Positions 33,716-45,991 are shown, counted from the stretch's first letter. The stretch: DNA of 64,000 nucleotides from Capniomyces stellatus (GCA_001661515.1 LUVW01000026.1:137096-201095); one strand, 5' to 3'. The notes: generated from the letters alone by a model not told the origin. Program-made: numbers and translations.

Positions 33716-35481
33716 ATCCTAATTTTAATATATTTGCTCAACTGTTTTATTTTATTTTATTAATCGCGATTGTGATTTTGATAACCATGAATCACTAAAC
33801 TTGATTTCTAACAAAACTAATAGATACTTCCTGTGTTAAAGCTACAGAAAATCTTATTAAATTTGACTTTTCAAGCGCTCAAGACAATGGGCAAGTGAAT
33901 TTCGTTCTGTTTTTTTTACCTTTGTCTTTGCGATTAAGGCGGTTCACTGCCATGACTCGTTGCAAGATCATATGCAACAAAATCCTGAATAATCAACCAT
34001 TATATTTCAAATAATTAGTAAACACAAAGCAGAATTAGTGACAGTTTAACAAACCTTGCTAAAAAAAATGATAGCATTGATGATAATCGATACATAATTT
34101 GCCTGTTAAAACCGGAGTGATAGAGCGAGCCCTGGATATTTCGAAAACAAATTCTATGGCGGAATGGTAATTAAATTTCAAAGGCAGCCAAATAGCAGGA
34201 AATAATGAACATCGTCTTTTCCCAAGAGCACACAGATGGTGTTTGGTATTGGTCATCATGAAATGTGGTATCTATATCGTTTTAACACATAGATATTTTC
34301 TCAAACCTTTGATAGAAAACTAGAAGTGATGGAATGTGTCGGCCCATTTCTGACAAGCAGTAACATAGCTGTGACTAAACCTGATACAGCTCTATATAAA
34401 ATAACATACGCAGCGGCGATAAAGATTATGTGTATCATACACGCCCTTGTTCCCAGTTCCATGATGACATTAACACCGCATCGCCTTCAGAATAACTGAA
34501 TAACTGAATAACAATGACATTATCTCAACGCCTGTTGTATATGTTGGTAGTATTTCTATATTAGCGAAATACGACCAAATGCTTGGATCATTTTGAAGGT
34601 GGACTAGTTGAATGGTTTGTACAATGTAATACTATTTTCTCGTTGTTATCTTTATATGTACTGAACTCTTTGGTAATAAATATCTTTTTTGGTACATTTT
34701 ATTTTTTAAGTTAAAAAAACGTCTAATTTTACATTTAGCCAACCATGATAAATGGTCATAGGCCAATTTAAAACAAAGTTATCCACCCCGCAGATGTAAT
34801 TGAAAGGGTAGATTAAAATGTACCAAATCCCAATCGAGTGAAAATCTCCTTTACACTTTGGCATATTATTCTTAAACATCAAATACAGCCCCTAAATTAA
34901 TATAGTTGTTTTTCTACAACTGGAACCAAATATTTAATAGCTTTTTGTTAGCAATAAACCTATTTGAAATAACAAAACTGTTAAACCAATTCAATGAAAA
35001 AGTCAGTTTAATTAGATGGGAAATGAAAAAAAAATGTGTGTTACGTTTTAATTTTGCTAGCAGTCATTAACCATATTAAGTACTTGATTAAGGTCTCTGG
35101 ACATGAGTATGCGCACTTGGGCTTTATTAAGGAGAACTCACAGGCAAACATTGGCTGGTGATTGGTTTGCGGTAATCTGGTGGTAAATATTCCATAAACA
35201 GCGTTGGTTGTGGTATAAATAACATCACCGATTAGTCCAGCTAGGACTAGAAGCCGATAAACTGTCTATCAACAGCACAAAGTCCATCATAGCTTATTCC
35301 TTTCTTTTACCTTTTTTTTTTTTTAAAAAAAAAAACTGTGGCTGTTGCAACGGTAAAACAGTTTGCAATTTTAGTCTGACATATGTTCTAATTTAAAATA
35401 GTACACACCAAAACTATAATCGCCAGGCTTATTAAAAGCCAACCAAACAGCAAAATTCTATATATACAACAGAAAAAAAGT

Positions 35482-35511
35482 ATGGTAACAAGGCATAAGT
35501 CAAGCGCTTGA
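35482..35511 (+). promoter_or_regulatory. Upstream ORF in the Mid1-like leader
   Basis: A 9-codon ATG frame ends with TGA five bases before the main ATG at 35517. If included in the mRNA it would reduce or condition initiation on the main frame. Whether the transcript starts upstream of 35482 is unknown; a TATATATA element lies at about 35459-35466, which would put the start close by. Confidence 0.35.
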
Positions 35512-35516
35512 CCGAT

Positions 35517-38500
35517 ATGGGTAGCAAAATATGGTTCTTTATACTTATATTATCAGCTACATGTCTTAATGTGGACGCAAATGAGCTGAACACAGTAAGG
35601 GTGAAGGTAGGAGAGCATTACACGGGGATTATAAAGCCTGGGGAAGTGCAGAAGATAAGGATAACAGTGCCTGGACTCAACAGCGACAACGGCAAAGAGA
35701 ATGAAAATGAGGTTGACCATGCAATAGTAGCGAAAAAATGGTCGTTGAAGCCACAGCCGTTTAGAAAAAGAAGAAATCCAGGATTCAAAGAAATATTTAT
35801 GAGAAATAAAGTTGTAAAATACCTAAACGAATACAATATAATCAACATGGAGTCAATACCAGAGTTTCTTGATAGACAAAAACAAAAGTACTTTGACCCA
35901 AACAAACACAAACAGAAAGACAATGATGAAAAACACAAAAAAAAAGAACACTGGAAAGCCGGAATACTTGGACACAAAAATACAGTCCCACGTAAAAATA
36001 ATATCGACTCAAAAAACGGAATGAAGGGGGGCAGTTCCCAGAGTTTAAAAAAAAGAAAGCCAAACAAGTTGGCTTCGTTTCTACAAGGTAAGTGACGAGC
36101 TGTAGCATTTTTACCTTATAAACACCCTTGTAGTCGTTTAACAGCAGTGTGATGTTTTTTTTGGATAGGCGCAAGTTGTGAAAAGAGCGCACTGTTCGTT
36201 GACAAGATTATCAATATGTCGTTTCCCAATGTTGATGCAGAATTCTTGCCAAATACAATCTACTCTAAATTGGAGATATGCAAGATGCCCTTACAGCACA
36301 ATGAGTCCGAACCATCTTTAGCAAAGTCGCTAGAACTTAGTCTGGACTTTTCACACATGACCCAAGGTGATATGGTGGTTAGAGACATTAAGCATTTTGA
36401 AATGACCGAGGCTGATGTGTACCCATATCCCAACGGGTTGCTAGAAATCACTCTTAGCGTAGGGGAGCACAACAACCTTTTTGCAATAATAACTGCACCA
36501 GAGGATCCGAGCAGAAGCAACGATACGTACACTTACACGTTCTTGTCGATGAGCCATGGTAAAGGAAACATAAATTTATCATTTGGAAATTTGGCACTGA
36601 ATTGATCTAATCCTAATCCTAATCCTAATCCTAATTCTAATCCTAATCCTAATCCTAAATCTAAATCTAAATCTAAATTTAAAGCATACATAAATACACT
36701 GATCTGAAAATAATTGTAGAAGAGTACATTGAGCTAAGTCGATACAATTTTGGTTTAAAAACAAATATGGCTGTAAGCACAGATATTAACTCGGCGGTAT
36801 TTTCGTTGACAATTCCAGAAGATATAACCCGCAGCCATAGTTCGTTTTATATTCGACCATTTATGTCTACGTATCTGTCAAGATCAACCTGTGCAATAGA
36901 GCGACTAGCAACCAAGGTGTTGCCAAATCACAATTCGCAGATATTTTTAAAAAAGAAATTCTCAGACAAGCTAGAAAATTTGGGGTTCCACATGGATACC
37001 TTTGGAAGTGACTACACTAGCACAATTTTTGACAGTGCTGTAGATGCTATGAAGCGGTGCGTTGACGAAAATGTCCACTTGGAAAAGTTTAACTATATGC
37101 ATATCCACGCTGTTGGGCTAAAGAACGGGAAAAAATACCAAGCATACTACATTGACCCAGGAAATGATGGCAGGTCACTAAAACACGTACACTCGGAGAT
37201 CCCATTTAGATTAACTTATAGTAAGAATATGAATTGCCCTGTATTTTATAAATAGGCCAGAGCCACATGTCTGTGGTGGACTCTCTGTATGAAACTATAC
37301 CCACTCACATTTAAAAAAATGCACACAAGAAGACACTACTACAAATACACCAACTTTAAAAGTAGTGAGATAGCATGATTCTAACCAAATACAAACTTGG
37401 TTGTTTGTTTAGGCGAAATTTGTAGAGTGCTATATCTAGTGCCAAACTGCCCTGATATAAACTACTCGGCGCCAGCCCCTCTCGATCTTCGGCCAAATTA
37501 CCCAGACTTTGAAAGACCACTGAATCCCACCGAGATTCTTAATTTCAACAAGACGTTGGCTTTGTCGCTTTTGTACTCTAGAAAAATAAACGATTACTTA
37601 AAAAGGTTCGAAAATGGGCTGCAGAGATCAAATTGCGAGGGAAAGGCTTTTTCCTCCATATCAACGTGTAGCGATTGTAAAAAAGAGTATTCGAGGTGGC
37701 TATGTGCTGTCACTATCCCATCGTGTATGGGAGTAAACTTGGTCAAATTTAATACCACTGAGTTGGAAAAAATAAAGAAATTGATACCCGGGCTTTATAA
37801 ATCAATACAGCTTCTTCAAGGAATAACCGATATCAAGCCGCTTGGCGATCCAGAAAATTGCAGAAATTCAACAGAGTCAAAAAGAAAACTAATAAACAAT
37901 AATGATGGCCCAGGTGATTACAGAATTGCAAACACCAGCTCGAATGGTCAAGCTTATGGAAAATATGCTGAAAGCTTATTCGACAAAACCACAGCTCGAA
38001 CTATCAGGGAGTGCGTTGGTGCGACGTGTGATTTTTTGTATACGGGAGAAAGCTTTCTTTTTATAAAGCCATGTATTGGGGTTTGCACTAGAGTTCCAAG
38101 ATTTTGTCCATCGTACCTTAACTTCAAATGCCCTAATTCCAAGAATGACAATCTGCTAAACTCAAGTTATGGTGTGGATTTAAAGTTGAATTTGATAAGT
38201 GATGAATATCTGCTAAAAGTGTACTCCTCATGTGAAAAAGTGCAATCGTTCTTTGGTGGAGACTACATACACGATAATGTCACTTTTTTGGATATGTACA
38301 GGGAGGAAGTCAAAAGGAGCTTTGCGCAAGATCACACGGACGATAAAATAGCCAACTTTTCGGAACTAACGCAAAGCGATATTTTGAGTGTGATAGCAGG
38401 ATATTTTGAACTCCAGCTCTTGATGAGCGGCAGAGGTACATGCAACTTTCCGGGCTACATTAAGAAGCTAAACGGTGCAAATGAAAAAGTTACTTTGAAC

Positions 38501-38596
38501 GCCAAGAAATTTGGAACATTTGGAGAGTTTCTCTTGAATTGCGTTGTGACATTCGTCTTTATTTCGGGGTTAAAAGTTGTTATCGACATGCAATGA
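35517..38596 (+). CDS. Mid1-type stretch-activated calcium channel subunit, four exons
   Basis: Regulatory subunit of the fungal Cch1-Mid1 plasma-membrane calcium channel. The exons are 35517-36087, 36169-36558, 36720-37220 and 37413-38596, giving 881 residues, longer than yeast Mid1 (548). A signal peptide (MGSKIWFFILILSATCLNVDA) starts the protein. A very basic Lys-rich insert (about 75-190) follows and is unusual for the family. The cysteine-rich C-terminal part is diagnostic: CSDCKKEYSRWLCAVTIPSC and later RECVGATCDFLYTG and KPCIGVCTRVPRFCPSYL, as in Mid1/Ehs1. Many N-glycosylation sequons are present, and a final hydrophobic segment (FLLNCVVTFVFISGLKVVI) ends the protein. Exon borders carry the frame exactly. 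Intron 2 contains a (TCCTAA)n array. Confidence 0.85.
36605..36680. repeat. (TCCTAA)n array grading into (ATCTAA)n in Mid1-like intron 2
   Basis: About eight TCCTAA units, then five ATCTAA-type units. The minus strand reads TTAGGA, one base from the common telomere hexamer TTAGGG. It lies wholly between donor 36559 and acceptor 36719. Confidence 0.9.
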
Positions 38597-41500
38597 TTAG
38601 TGTGTGGACTACAATAGACCATTGAGGGGTTATACTACATAGGATACTTGGAAGCGTGAATTTTCTATAACCGCCAACAGTGCCATAAAGCATAAACGAC
38701 TGGATTCGGCGCTACATTAGGATTTGGTTACTTTTCCTTTATACAAGCTATAAATTCAAAATTAATCGAGCTGCATACAAGTAAATATCAACTCGCACTC
38801 TGACTTATTTCTCATTTATAGAATATAACTTTTTGAGGCTCTGTAGCTCTTCTTCACCTTAATATTCTTGTTCTTACTGCGCCCATCCAACTCGGTAATA
38901 AACCCAAAGATTAAGTGGTATCTTTTATTGAAAATAAATCTGAAACTATGATACCAACCGCAGCAATACCATTTTACCACAACGTGTTGATTACCAATGA
39001 TCTTTATCCCACTAATAAAGTTATTATTTATTCCTCAGTAACAATCATTCATAAATCTAAATGCGTTGCAGTATATAAAAGCCTGATATAACTAGCTTCG
39101 ATTGCGAAGGTTATTACAGTTCATTACAGCTCATTACTAATGGTTGGATTCGTGTTTATTTTACGCAAGTCTGGTGTTGCTCAAGTATATCTATGTAACC
39201 ATTGTAAAGGTCCTACCGTAATACGAACAACTCACTCGTGTACCTGTATCATTTACCTTTGAAGCCAACTATCAAGATCGTAGTAAAAAGAAATACCTGT
39301 TACAAGTCAAATTAACCCAGTAGTGATTGTGCATGTAGCTAAAATGAGTTGCTTTGTGAGGTTTGATTTGTGTAGTTCTCAGGACCAATGTAAAACGAAC
39401 AGATCGATGTTTCGCCTTCTCACATATCATCACATAATCACGTTCAAATGTACAGTTATAAGGTCCAAGCACTAATATTGGAATAACTACAATATGGCTT
39501 ATATAATCTCACGGTGTATGTGTGTTTTTTTTTGTTTTAATTGAAACTCACTAACTTGCCTCTACAAGTTGCTATTATTATTATTTTATTAAAACTACTT
39601 GGTTCGAACCAACTTTTCTAATTTTATTTTAGAAAATGCTGTGTCACAACACACCATATATAACACACCGGATTTTGATAATACGATACATCGCTTCCGT
39701 TTTGGAGTGGCAAAGTTGGTTATATCAATTAATGTTAAAAAAAGATATGAAAGTTCTTCAACAAAACAAAGTAAATAAAAAGGCGAGCTGGTCAATGTAT
39801 GCGTAAAGTTTATAGCCATAAGACATTGATTTTGTGCATGTAATTTTCTCATTTGTTAGTGTCACTCAATAGCAGAAAATAATCAACGTAGATCGTTTGA
39901 TATAATGGATATCATTAGCCAGTTTTGAAATTTGTCCTGTATTTTAACACAATTAATGCACGTATAAGTTTAGAGTAAATGTACAATGGTGTTGTAGACA
40001 TATATGAGGTTAAAACACATAAGCTATTGTAATTCTGTAGGGATAACTTGCTGCAGATTATTTAAAGGCAGGGGAATTTGTTGCCCTCTTTTTATCGACA
40101 TCATTGCTTTATTTCATTATCATTTCTTTTATTCCATTATCATTTCTTTTATTCCATTATCATTTCTTTTATTCCATTATCGTTACTTTCTGTTCCATTA
40201 TCATTATTATCATTTTTTCATTCGTTCTTAAACGCATACTTTATTTTTGCTGATAAAAACACATTATTCTCTTATTCCCGAAATAAAATTGATGTACATA
40301 AGTGATTTTTTTTGTTAACCAGAAATAGCTAAGCAAACAATTAGTGTAACTGTGCAGATCGGATAAATCTTGAATAGCAAAACAATTTGATTGTTCTGGA
40401 GCGCAGATTACAATGTGACGGAATATGCATATATAAAAAAACAACCCCATATATAGTTTGATAATCATAAATTTCAATTACATTTAACCTACTTTTGTCA
40501 AAGCAAGTATTACATATTTCCGTATATGTGGGCTACATGAGGTGAGGTATCGTGTATTTACTGGCCTTGCAGAGGGGAGGTATCATAGGGTTGCGTTTTG
40601 CAGTTACAAAAACGGCTTATCAAGCACATTTTTTTGTTGAATTTTACAATTGCCAAAGTTTTAGTTTTTCCAAAGCAAAAAAAAAAAACTACACACGCTT
40701 TAGAACTTGGATCGCTGCAAACGAACCAAGCCAAGTGAGTAGGCTTAACTTGACATGTTATAGCAGAGTTATTCCCAAATACCAGTCGTAGTAATGAAAA
40801 AATAACTTCAAGTAATGCAAGAATATTGTTTGAAGGTTTTATCTAATTTATTTATGTGCAATGACGATAGTTTGGATAGCCGAGCTTTTGTTCTTACAAG
40901 CATGATGGTTAAATCAAACCTACCTTTTTATTAGCTGAAGGTATGTGTAACATGGCCTTATTAGAATTAATTTGTTGGTTTTGAAACTTATTCCACAACA
41001 AATAACATAAAGTTTGCAGGTCTAATCCCAAGAGCGAGTAAAACAAAAGCTGGAAAAGTAGAGCCAAAATAGTACTAAAAAAGTGAATTTAGTAATAATA
41101 AATGGAAATGAAGAAAATGAAGAGCAAAAGTGAGAAAAGAAAAAACCAATGAATATAAACTTGCATCGTATTGTAGTTGTAGTGTAGAAAAAAAAATATC
41201 AAAGGCAAAAAAAGAAAAAAAAAATCAGTTGGAATTAAGTAATGCTGTTTATAATGAAAATTATGATCGCAAATAGCAATCAGCAATTTTCATTGAATTG
41301 GTAATATTAAACAATTAAATGCTGAACACAGCCCAAATACAACTAATTAATTTTAGAGGAAATACAACTTCGAAAGAGAACTAAGAGGGAAAAAAAATAA
41401 TAACAAAAAATAAGCTCTTAAGTAAAGGTCTTTTAGTAACATCTGAAAAGTATGTAATATCTTTGCTCTGTCCAATTTTGCTCTACCCCATTTCTTTTTT

Positions 41501-41757
41501 TTATGTTAAAATTGTTCCATTTTATTTCATTTCGCTTTATTTTCAAGATAAAAGGTAAAACTTGAGAGGTTCAGGTTTCCTTAAGAACTTCCCCAACTAC
41601 ATTTACAAATCTTATTTGGACGAACTTTCTTTCTTTAAACATTTAAATATATATTTTTGTCAATTGTGTAGCATTAAAGGTATAAAAGTTCAAAAGGACT
41701 AATTTGCAGCACAATTAAGTTCAAGTAAAGCTCAGAGAATTTATCAATAAAGTGGAA
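38597..41757. other. Intergenic spacer, 3.2 kb
   Basis: AT-rich with only short frames, none recognisable. It contains the 19-20 bp array at 40098-40190 and a palindromic TTGGTTCGAACCAA near 39600 that is not part of a tRNA. A-rich DNA from 41040 leads into the next gene. Confidence 0.5.
40098..40190. repeat. Tandem 19-20 bp repeat
   Basis: Three clear copies of TTTTATTCCATTATCATTTC, with degenerate copies on both sides. Confidence 0.85.
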
Positions 41758-43249
41758 ATGAATTTCAATCATAACACAGAAAGCGTTGGCAAAAACTGCG
41801 ACTGGTGGTCTGAAGGTAGGTTTACTTTGGTTTGTATGAATAAGGCCGCCCTTTTATGAAAATTCGAACGATCTATAAAGAAACATTTTCAGGTTGAGGC
41901 TTGTTCTTGTACCTTAAGCCCCACCGATAAATAAATTGCATTCAAGGATTGGGTAGATATATAAGAAATAAAAAGGAGGAAGTAGGAACTTGCACTTTCT
42001 ACGTAAAAAAAAGCAGCTTTGCATGCATATATACACACTCTAAAAGCAAAAGGGTATAAAAGCATAAGGATATAGAGTGCACACTGTAACAAATGCTAAT
42101 TATAAACAAATAGATTCGCTAGTTCGATTTGAGAGACAAGTAGATCAAAATAGAGGAGGGCAATGGCAGGACGTTGAAAAAAACATATCAAAAATGGATG
42201 CCATGTACGATGCATCTTTTTACAACTGGCTAAAGAACGAAGACAATGTAGTTACAATAGCAACATATCTTCAAAGGATAGCCAACGAATATCCTGTGGA
42301 TAGGGTAATAAACGCGCTGAAATGGCTAGTTACTTCGTGGAAGGTAGAAAACACATCGCTTGTTATTAGACATATCACAGCGGACTGGACGTTCTCACCA
42401 ATAGAGTCGCCAAGCATGAAAGACAACGGCAGCCAGTCAGTTCTGGATGCGCAAGAGAGTGTTATAGAAGGCGAAACACGGCGGGGGGTGTTGGTGAGGG
42501 AGATAACAAAGGACTGGCCATGTTTCCAAGTTGCACAGCTTGTTAGCAACCTATCGCTAGTTTTTTGGCCTCATAGAGCCCACCAAGAAGTATTTCTAAA
42601 GACATTGGCTTTGGACTGGGACTTTTGTCGTCTTTCAGAGTTCTTTTCGTACGTCAGCGCACAGCTAGGCCTGGATTACAGAGTTAAAGTGGCCATGTTG
42701 CAGGAGGCCGCCAAAAGAAACATTAAACGAAAACCAAAAAACGAGGTAGCCAAAAGCGACACACTTAAACGCAACTCGCAAGATAGCCTAGATACAGATG
42801 GAACAAAGAGGCTCAGGTTCAGCCAAGCCCCAGAGATGATACAGCCAACCAACGCAGATTCCACTCACGATATAAGCGATGTTGTCGTTGACCAAAGCAG
42901 GGTTCCTGCTGTTGAGCGCTCTGGAATAGACATCCTGCAAAGCGTTGCCACAACATCGATGCTCCATGCGGTGTCTACAGAAGCCATACACATCATGGTT
43001 CCTATTGTTGATGTTACCGATGCTCCTACTTGCCCAAACGTCAACCCAAACAACGGCTTTGACCATTTTGACCTTTCTGACCAACAGCAAAACTCCAACA
43101 CCGAACTGCTACGAAGATCAACTTCTCAGACCCCAGGCTCGTCGTTTGGCCACTCTACTACCGCTCGGCAATCTATTGCGCCGACATATAATGTTCTAGG
43201 TATTACGCTATCCGCTGACCCAGAATTTACACCAGAAACCCGTACATAG
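41758..43249 (+). CDS. Unknown protein with repeated Asp-Trp helical motifs, two exons
   Basis: I do not recognise the family. The first exon is 41758-41815 (MNFNHNTESVGKNCDWWSE). A 298-nt intron (GTAGGT...TAG) joins it in frame to 42114-43249, giving 397 residues. Three related units end in an Asp-Trp pair: LVIRHITADWTF, VLVREITKDWPC and VFLKTLALDWDF. Before each or between them lie helical hydrophobic stretches with a further Trp (ALKWLVTSW, LSLVFW). A basic segment (RNIKRKPKNEVAK, about 210-225) could be a nuclear signal, and the C-terminal 150 residues are polar and probably disordered. The first exon is predicted only from its ATG and splice phase. The coding strand becomes C-rich after about 42950. 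Confidence 0.7.
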
Positions 43250-44572
43250 TCATCTCCAATCCATATTTTTCTTTTTACATTTTGTGTTCATTTATACTGC
43301 TTTTCTTTAGCTCTACAAACAACCGCACTTGCATATAGTTTTTTTTTACTGTTAAATACCTTTTGATACATACATTTTCATTTTAGACCTAGCGTATAGC
43401 ATTATTTTTACATCTTGAATCTGATGCTCTTCTAGCTGCTATATTATAATAGAAGATCACAAACAACCCAGTTTAACCAACCAAAGCAAACTTTTGCTTT
43501 GCGGATCAAGTCTTTATATATCCCATCAATATCTCAATTTACCAAGAACCAAGAATCATAAATTGGACTTCCTTCTCGCTATATTTTTATATGTTTATAC
43601 CTGTGTATAATATAGAATAGTCAAACCAGAACTTTTCATAGTAACCTCCCCAAGTAAGCCAGCAACTATTAATTGTAAAACATAAGAGATATGTTTCCAG
43701 ATGATGATTAATCAAGGGCTTAATAGCAAATCACAAGTTGCAAGTGTATTTCGTTAATCCTGTTTATGAAAATGGATATGAGTGAGTGAGTGGGTGAGTG
43801 AGTGAGTGAGTGGGTGAGTGTGGGGAGGGATGGAAAAACAAATGTTATATGGATACTGCATATAATATTACAGAAATGTCCATAAAAGACTCTCAAAGTA
43901 AATCTGTGGCGATTTAGTTAAGTGGATTGTTGAAGAGGCGGGGAATATAAACTTAATTTATATTTGTAGTCTTTTAATAGAAACAATAGCTTTATTCGGC
44001 TTCAACAAAGCAAATCTGGCTTCTGAATGGATGAATCTAAAAACTAGTAGCACGGAAATATGTCTAATTGAATTATTTAAAAAAAATAGGTAACAGGGAA
44101 TAGAGAATAAACAAAAAAAAGAAATGGATAATAAAAATCAGGTTTTTGATTAATATAAAAAATTGCAAAAATAAACAAATTGGAGGGTGTCGTGTTAGTC
44201 ATGTTTATATTAAAATGACAAAGTCACCACAAATAAGTTGCAAACGTTTTCTGAAGGCAGGCTTCTAACTTGCACTGTGACGCCATTTAAATGCAATATG
44301 AATTAATTTGAGTTTTAGTTGATACTTTGAACTAAAAAAAGTAGTTGGAGCTACTGAAAACAAAAATAAAAAAAACTGCCGAATATGTTCAAATATAACA
44401 ATTCTTGCAATTGAGGTTTCATTAGGATCTTCTTTAACTGTAAACACAAAGAAATATTTATTTTCAAAGCGAAAATATCAAATTAGCCTAAATTGTTTAA
44501 ATTATAATTTCTAACGATTATTATTTATTTTTTGTTATAAACCAACCTTGTGCATTATAAGCTTCACACGCA
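43250..44572. other. Intergenic spacer with a (TGAG)n array
   Basis: 1.3 kb, AT-rich, no supported gene. It holds one tetranucleotide repeat, plus T-rich DNA just after 43249 that probably is 3' untranslated sequence. Confidence 0.5.
43779..43821. repeat. Tetranucleotide repeat (TGAG)n
   Basis: About ten GAGT units with occasional GGGT variants. Confidence 0.9.
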
Positions 44573-45991
44573 ATGTCGACAATTCTGACACAAAAGCAGC
44601 GATGTTCTAATGGGAATACTTGCAACAAGTCAAAGAGCCTAAATGCAAATAAAGTATCAGAAAGAAACAAGAACACTTGGGTTTCTGCAAAACTGGCAAA
44701 GGCACACGAGATAATCGACAAAAAGTATGAAATCGAAACAAAGCTAGCAAAGGACCAAAAGAGCTCGAATGTTAAAGAGGGCAAGAAAGAGCCCAGGACA
44801 AGGGGCAGATTTTTCAAAAAGGCAATTGAGAATAAAAACCCACAAAAACAGAGCATGAAGCACAAGAGGAACAATGCAAGTGTCTCAGAGTCGACTGAAG
44901 GCGAAACCACGATCTCGGAAGAGGATATTTTAGAGCAGCAGGAGTGCGATCCATTGACGAGTAGCGTTGGTTTTAATAAGGGAAGAAAGCTGAAAAAGAA
45001 GTTTAAAAAGCGAAATGTGTTAAAGGAGGGTATTATCTATGACGTAACAAACGATTCCAAAGTTAGGATTTTGAAGCGCAATAGCAGTTGTGATAACCTG
45101 AATCTTCAAAAAAACTTTGGCAAGCCACATGGTAAAGATGCCAACGTAGAATACGCTAGCCACAAACACTTTTTGAACACCAGTGCCCACCCAAGAAAGA
45201 GTAGCAACCATATACCAAAAAACTACTCCAGGAGCAACAATGAAAGTATCCGAAGCACGCCCAAGACGCACAACACGGGAAAGGGGGGGCAGCCAAGCAC
45301 ATATTCAAACCCCACAAAAAACAACCAGCTAAAAAATGGGCTGACTAGCAACCTCAGAAGCAAGCACAGCAGCAGTAGAAATGTATTGTTGGGTGCAGCT
45401 ATGGACTGTGATAGTAGCGCTCATTTAGAAAAGTCAAACGCCAGATTCGCAACATTAAGTATCCAAGAGAGTGGGGACACCTATCCAAACACCTCGTCTT
45501 CAGCCCCAGCTTTAAACGCTAATCACACCGAGAGCAACTCGGAGCTGACTGGGCCATGTATTTTTAACGATCTCCACTACGCCGGAGCATCATTTAACAA
45601 CTCGTCACCAGAAGCTAGCTCGCTTCCAGCGCCTGTATTTTTACCAAAAAGCTCGTCAGAGCTCCCATATGAACTTCTAACAGATCCATTGCCTAAATCA
45701 GAAAGCGTAGAAGCCGCTGCTTACGGCAATGGAATGGTCTGTACACCATCTGAAAACAACACTACTTCACATGTCAGTATTCCTTGCAATGAACTGATTA
45801 GCCTGCTTAAAGACATTAGCAACGGGTACACTGAGCTAAAGCAAGTAAAAGTTAACCACTATGAAAAGACGCTGAGGCCTATCAACTACCACAGATCAAA
45901 GCGTGAATTGTTGGCAGCAGAATCGTACTTTTCAAGCCGAGACAACAAAGCTACCAGCTCTATTCGTGAACCACAAAGCATGTACGCCTAA
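44573..45991 (+). CDS. Disordered basic protein with Edc1/PNRC decapping-activator motif
   Basis: 472 residues, one exon, ATG at 44573. Most of the protein is polar, Lys/Ser/Asn-rich and probably unstructured. Residues 336-358 read YAGASFNNSSPEASSLPAPV plus FLP. This matches the composite motif of fungal Edc1/Edc2 and animal PNRC proteins, where YAGxxF contacts the Dcp1-Dcp2 interface and activates decapping and the following LPxP proline-rich part binds the Dcp1 EVH1 domain. Near residue 164 a VRILKRNSS stretch resembles the core of SUZ RNA-binding motifs. A cytoplasmic mRNA-decay role is therefore inferred. Edc1-type proteins are usually shorter, and the N-terminal 300 residues and the C-terminal LRPINYHRSKRELLAAESYF block are not recognised. 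Confidence 0.65.
   Translation: MSTILTQKQRCSNGNTCNKSKSLNANKVSERNKNTWVSAKLAKAHEIIDKKYEIETKLAKDQKSSNVKEGKKEPRTRGRFFKKAIENKNPQKQSMKHKRNNASVSESTEGETTISEEDILEQQECDPLTSSVGFNKGRKLKKKFKKRNVLKEGIIYDVTNDSKVRILKRNSSCDNLNLQKNFGKPHGKDANVEYASHKHFLNTSAHPRKSSNHIPKNYSRSNNESIRSTPKTHNTGKGGQPSTYSNPTKNNQLKNGLTSNLRSKHSSSRNVLLGAAMDCDSSAHLEKSNARFATLSIQESGDTYPNTSSSAPALNANHTESNSELTGPCIFNDLHYAGASFNNSSPEASSLPAPVFLPKSSSELPYELLTDPLPKSESVEAAAYGNGMVCTPSENNTTSHVSIPCNELISLLKDISNGYTELKQVKVNHYEKTLRPINYHRSKRELLAAESYFSSRDNKATSSIREPQSMYA

Larger units (their letters stand above)
32663..35516. other. Divergent spacer between the zinc-finger gene and the Mid1-like gene
   Basis: 2.85 kb. It carries a 19-bp tandem repeat just upstream of the zinc-finger start, a possible Harbinger transposase relic and many short AT-rich frames. 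The two genes diverge, so both promoters must lie here. No further gene is supported. Confidence 0.5.

Noticed and set aside
39592..39612. TTGGTTCGAACC, a tRNA T-loop-like sequence
   Set aside because: It is a perfect palindrome and the preceding 80 bases cannot form acceptor, D and anticodon stems.
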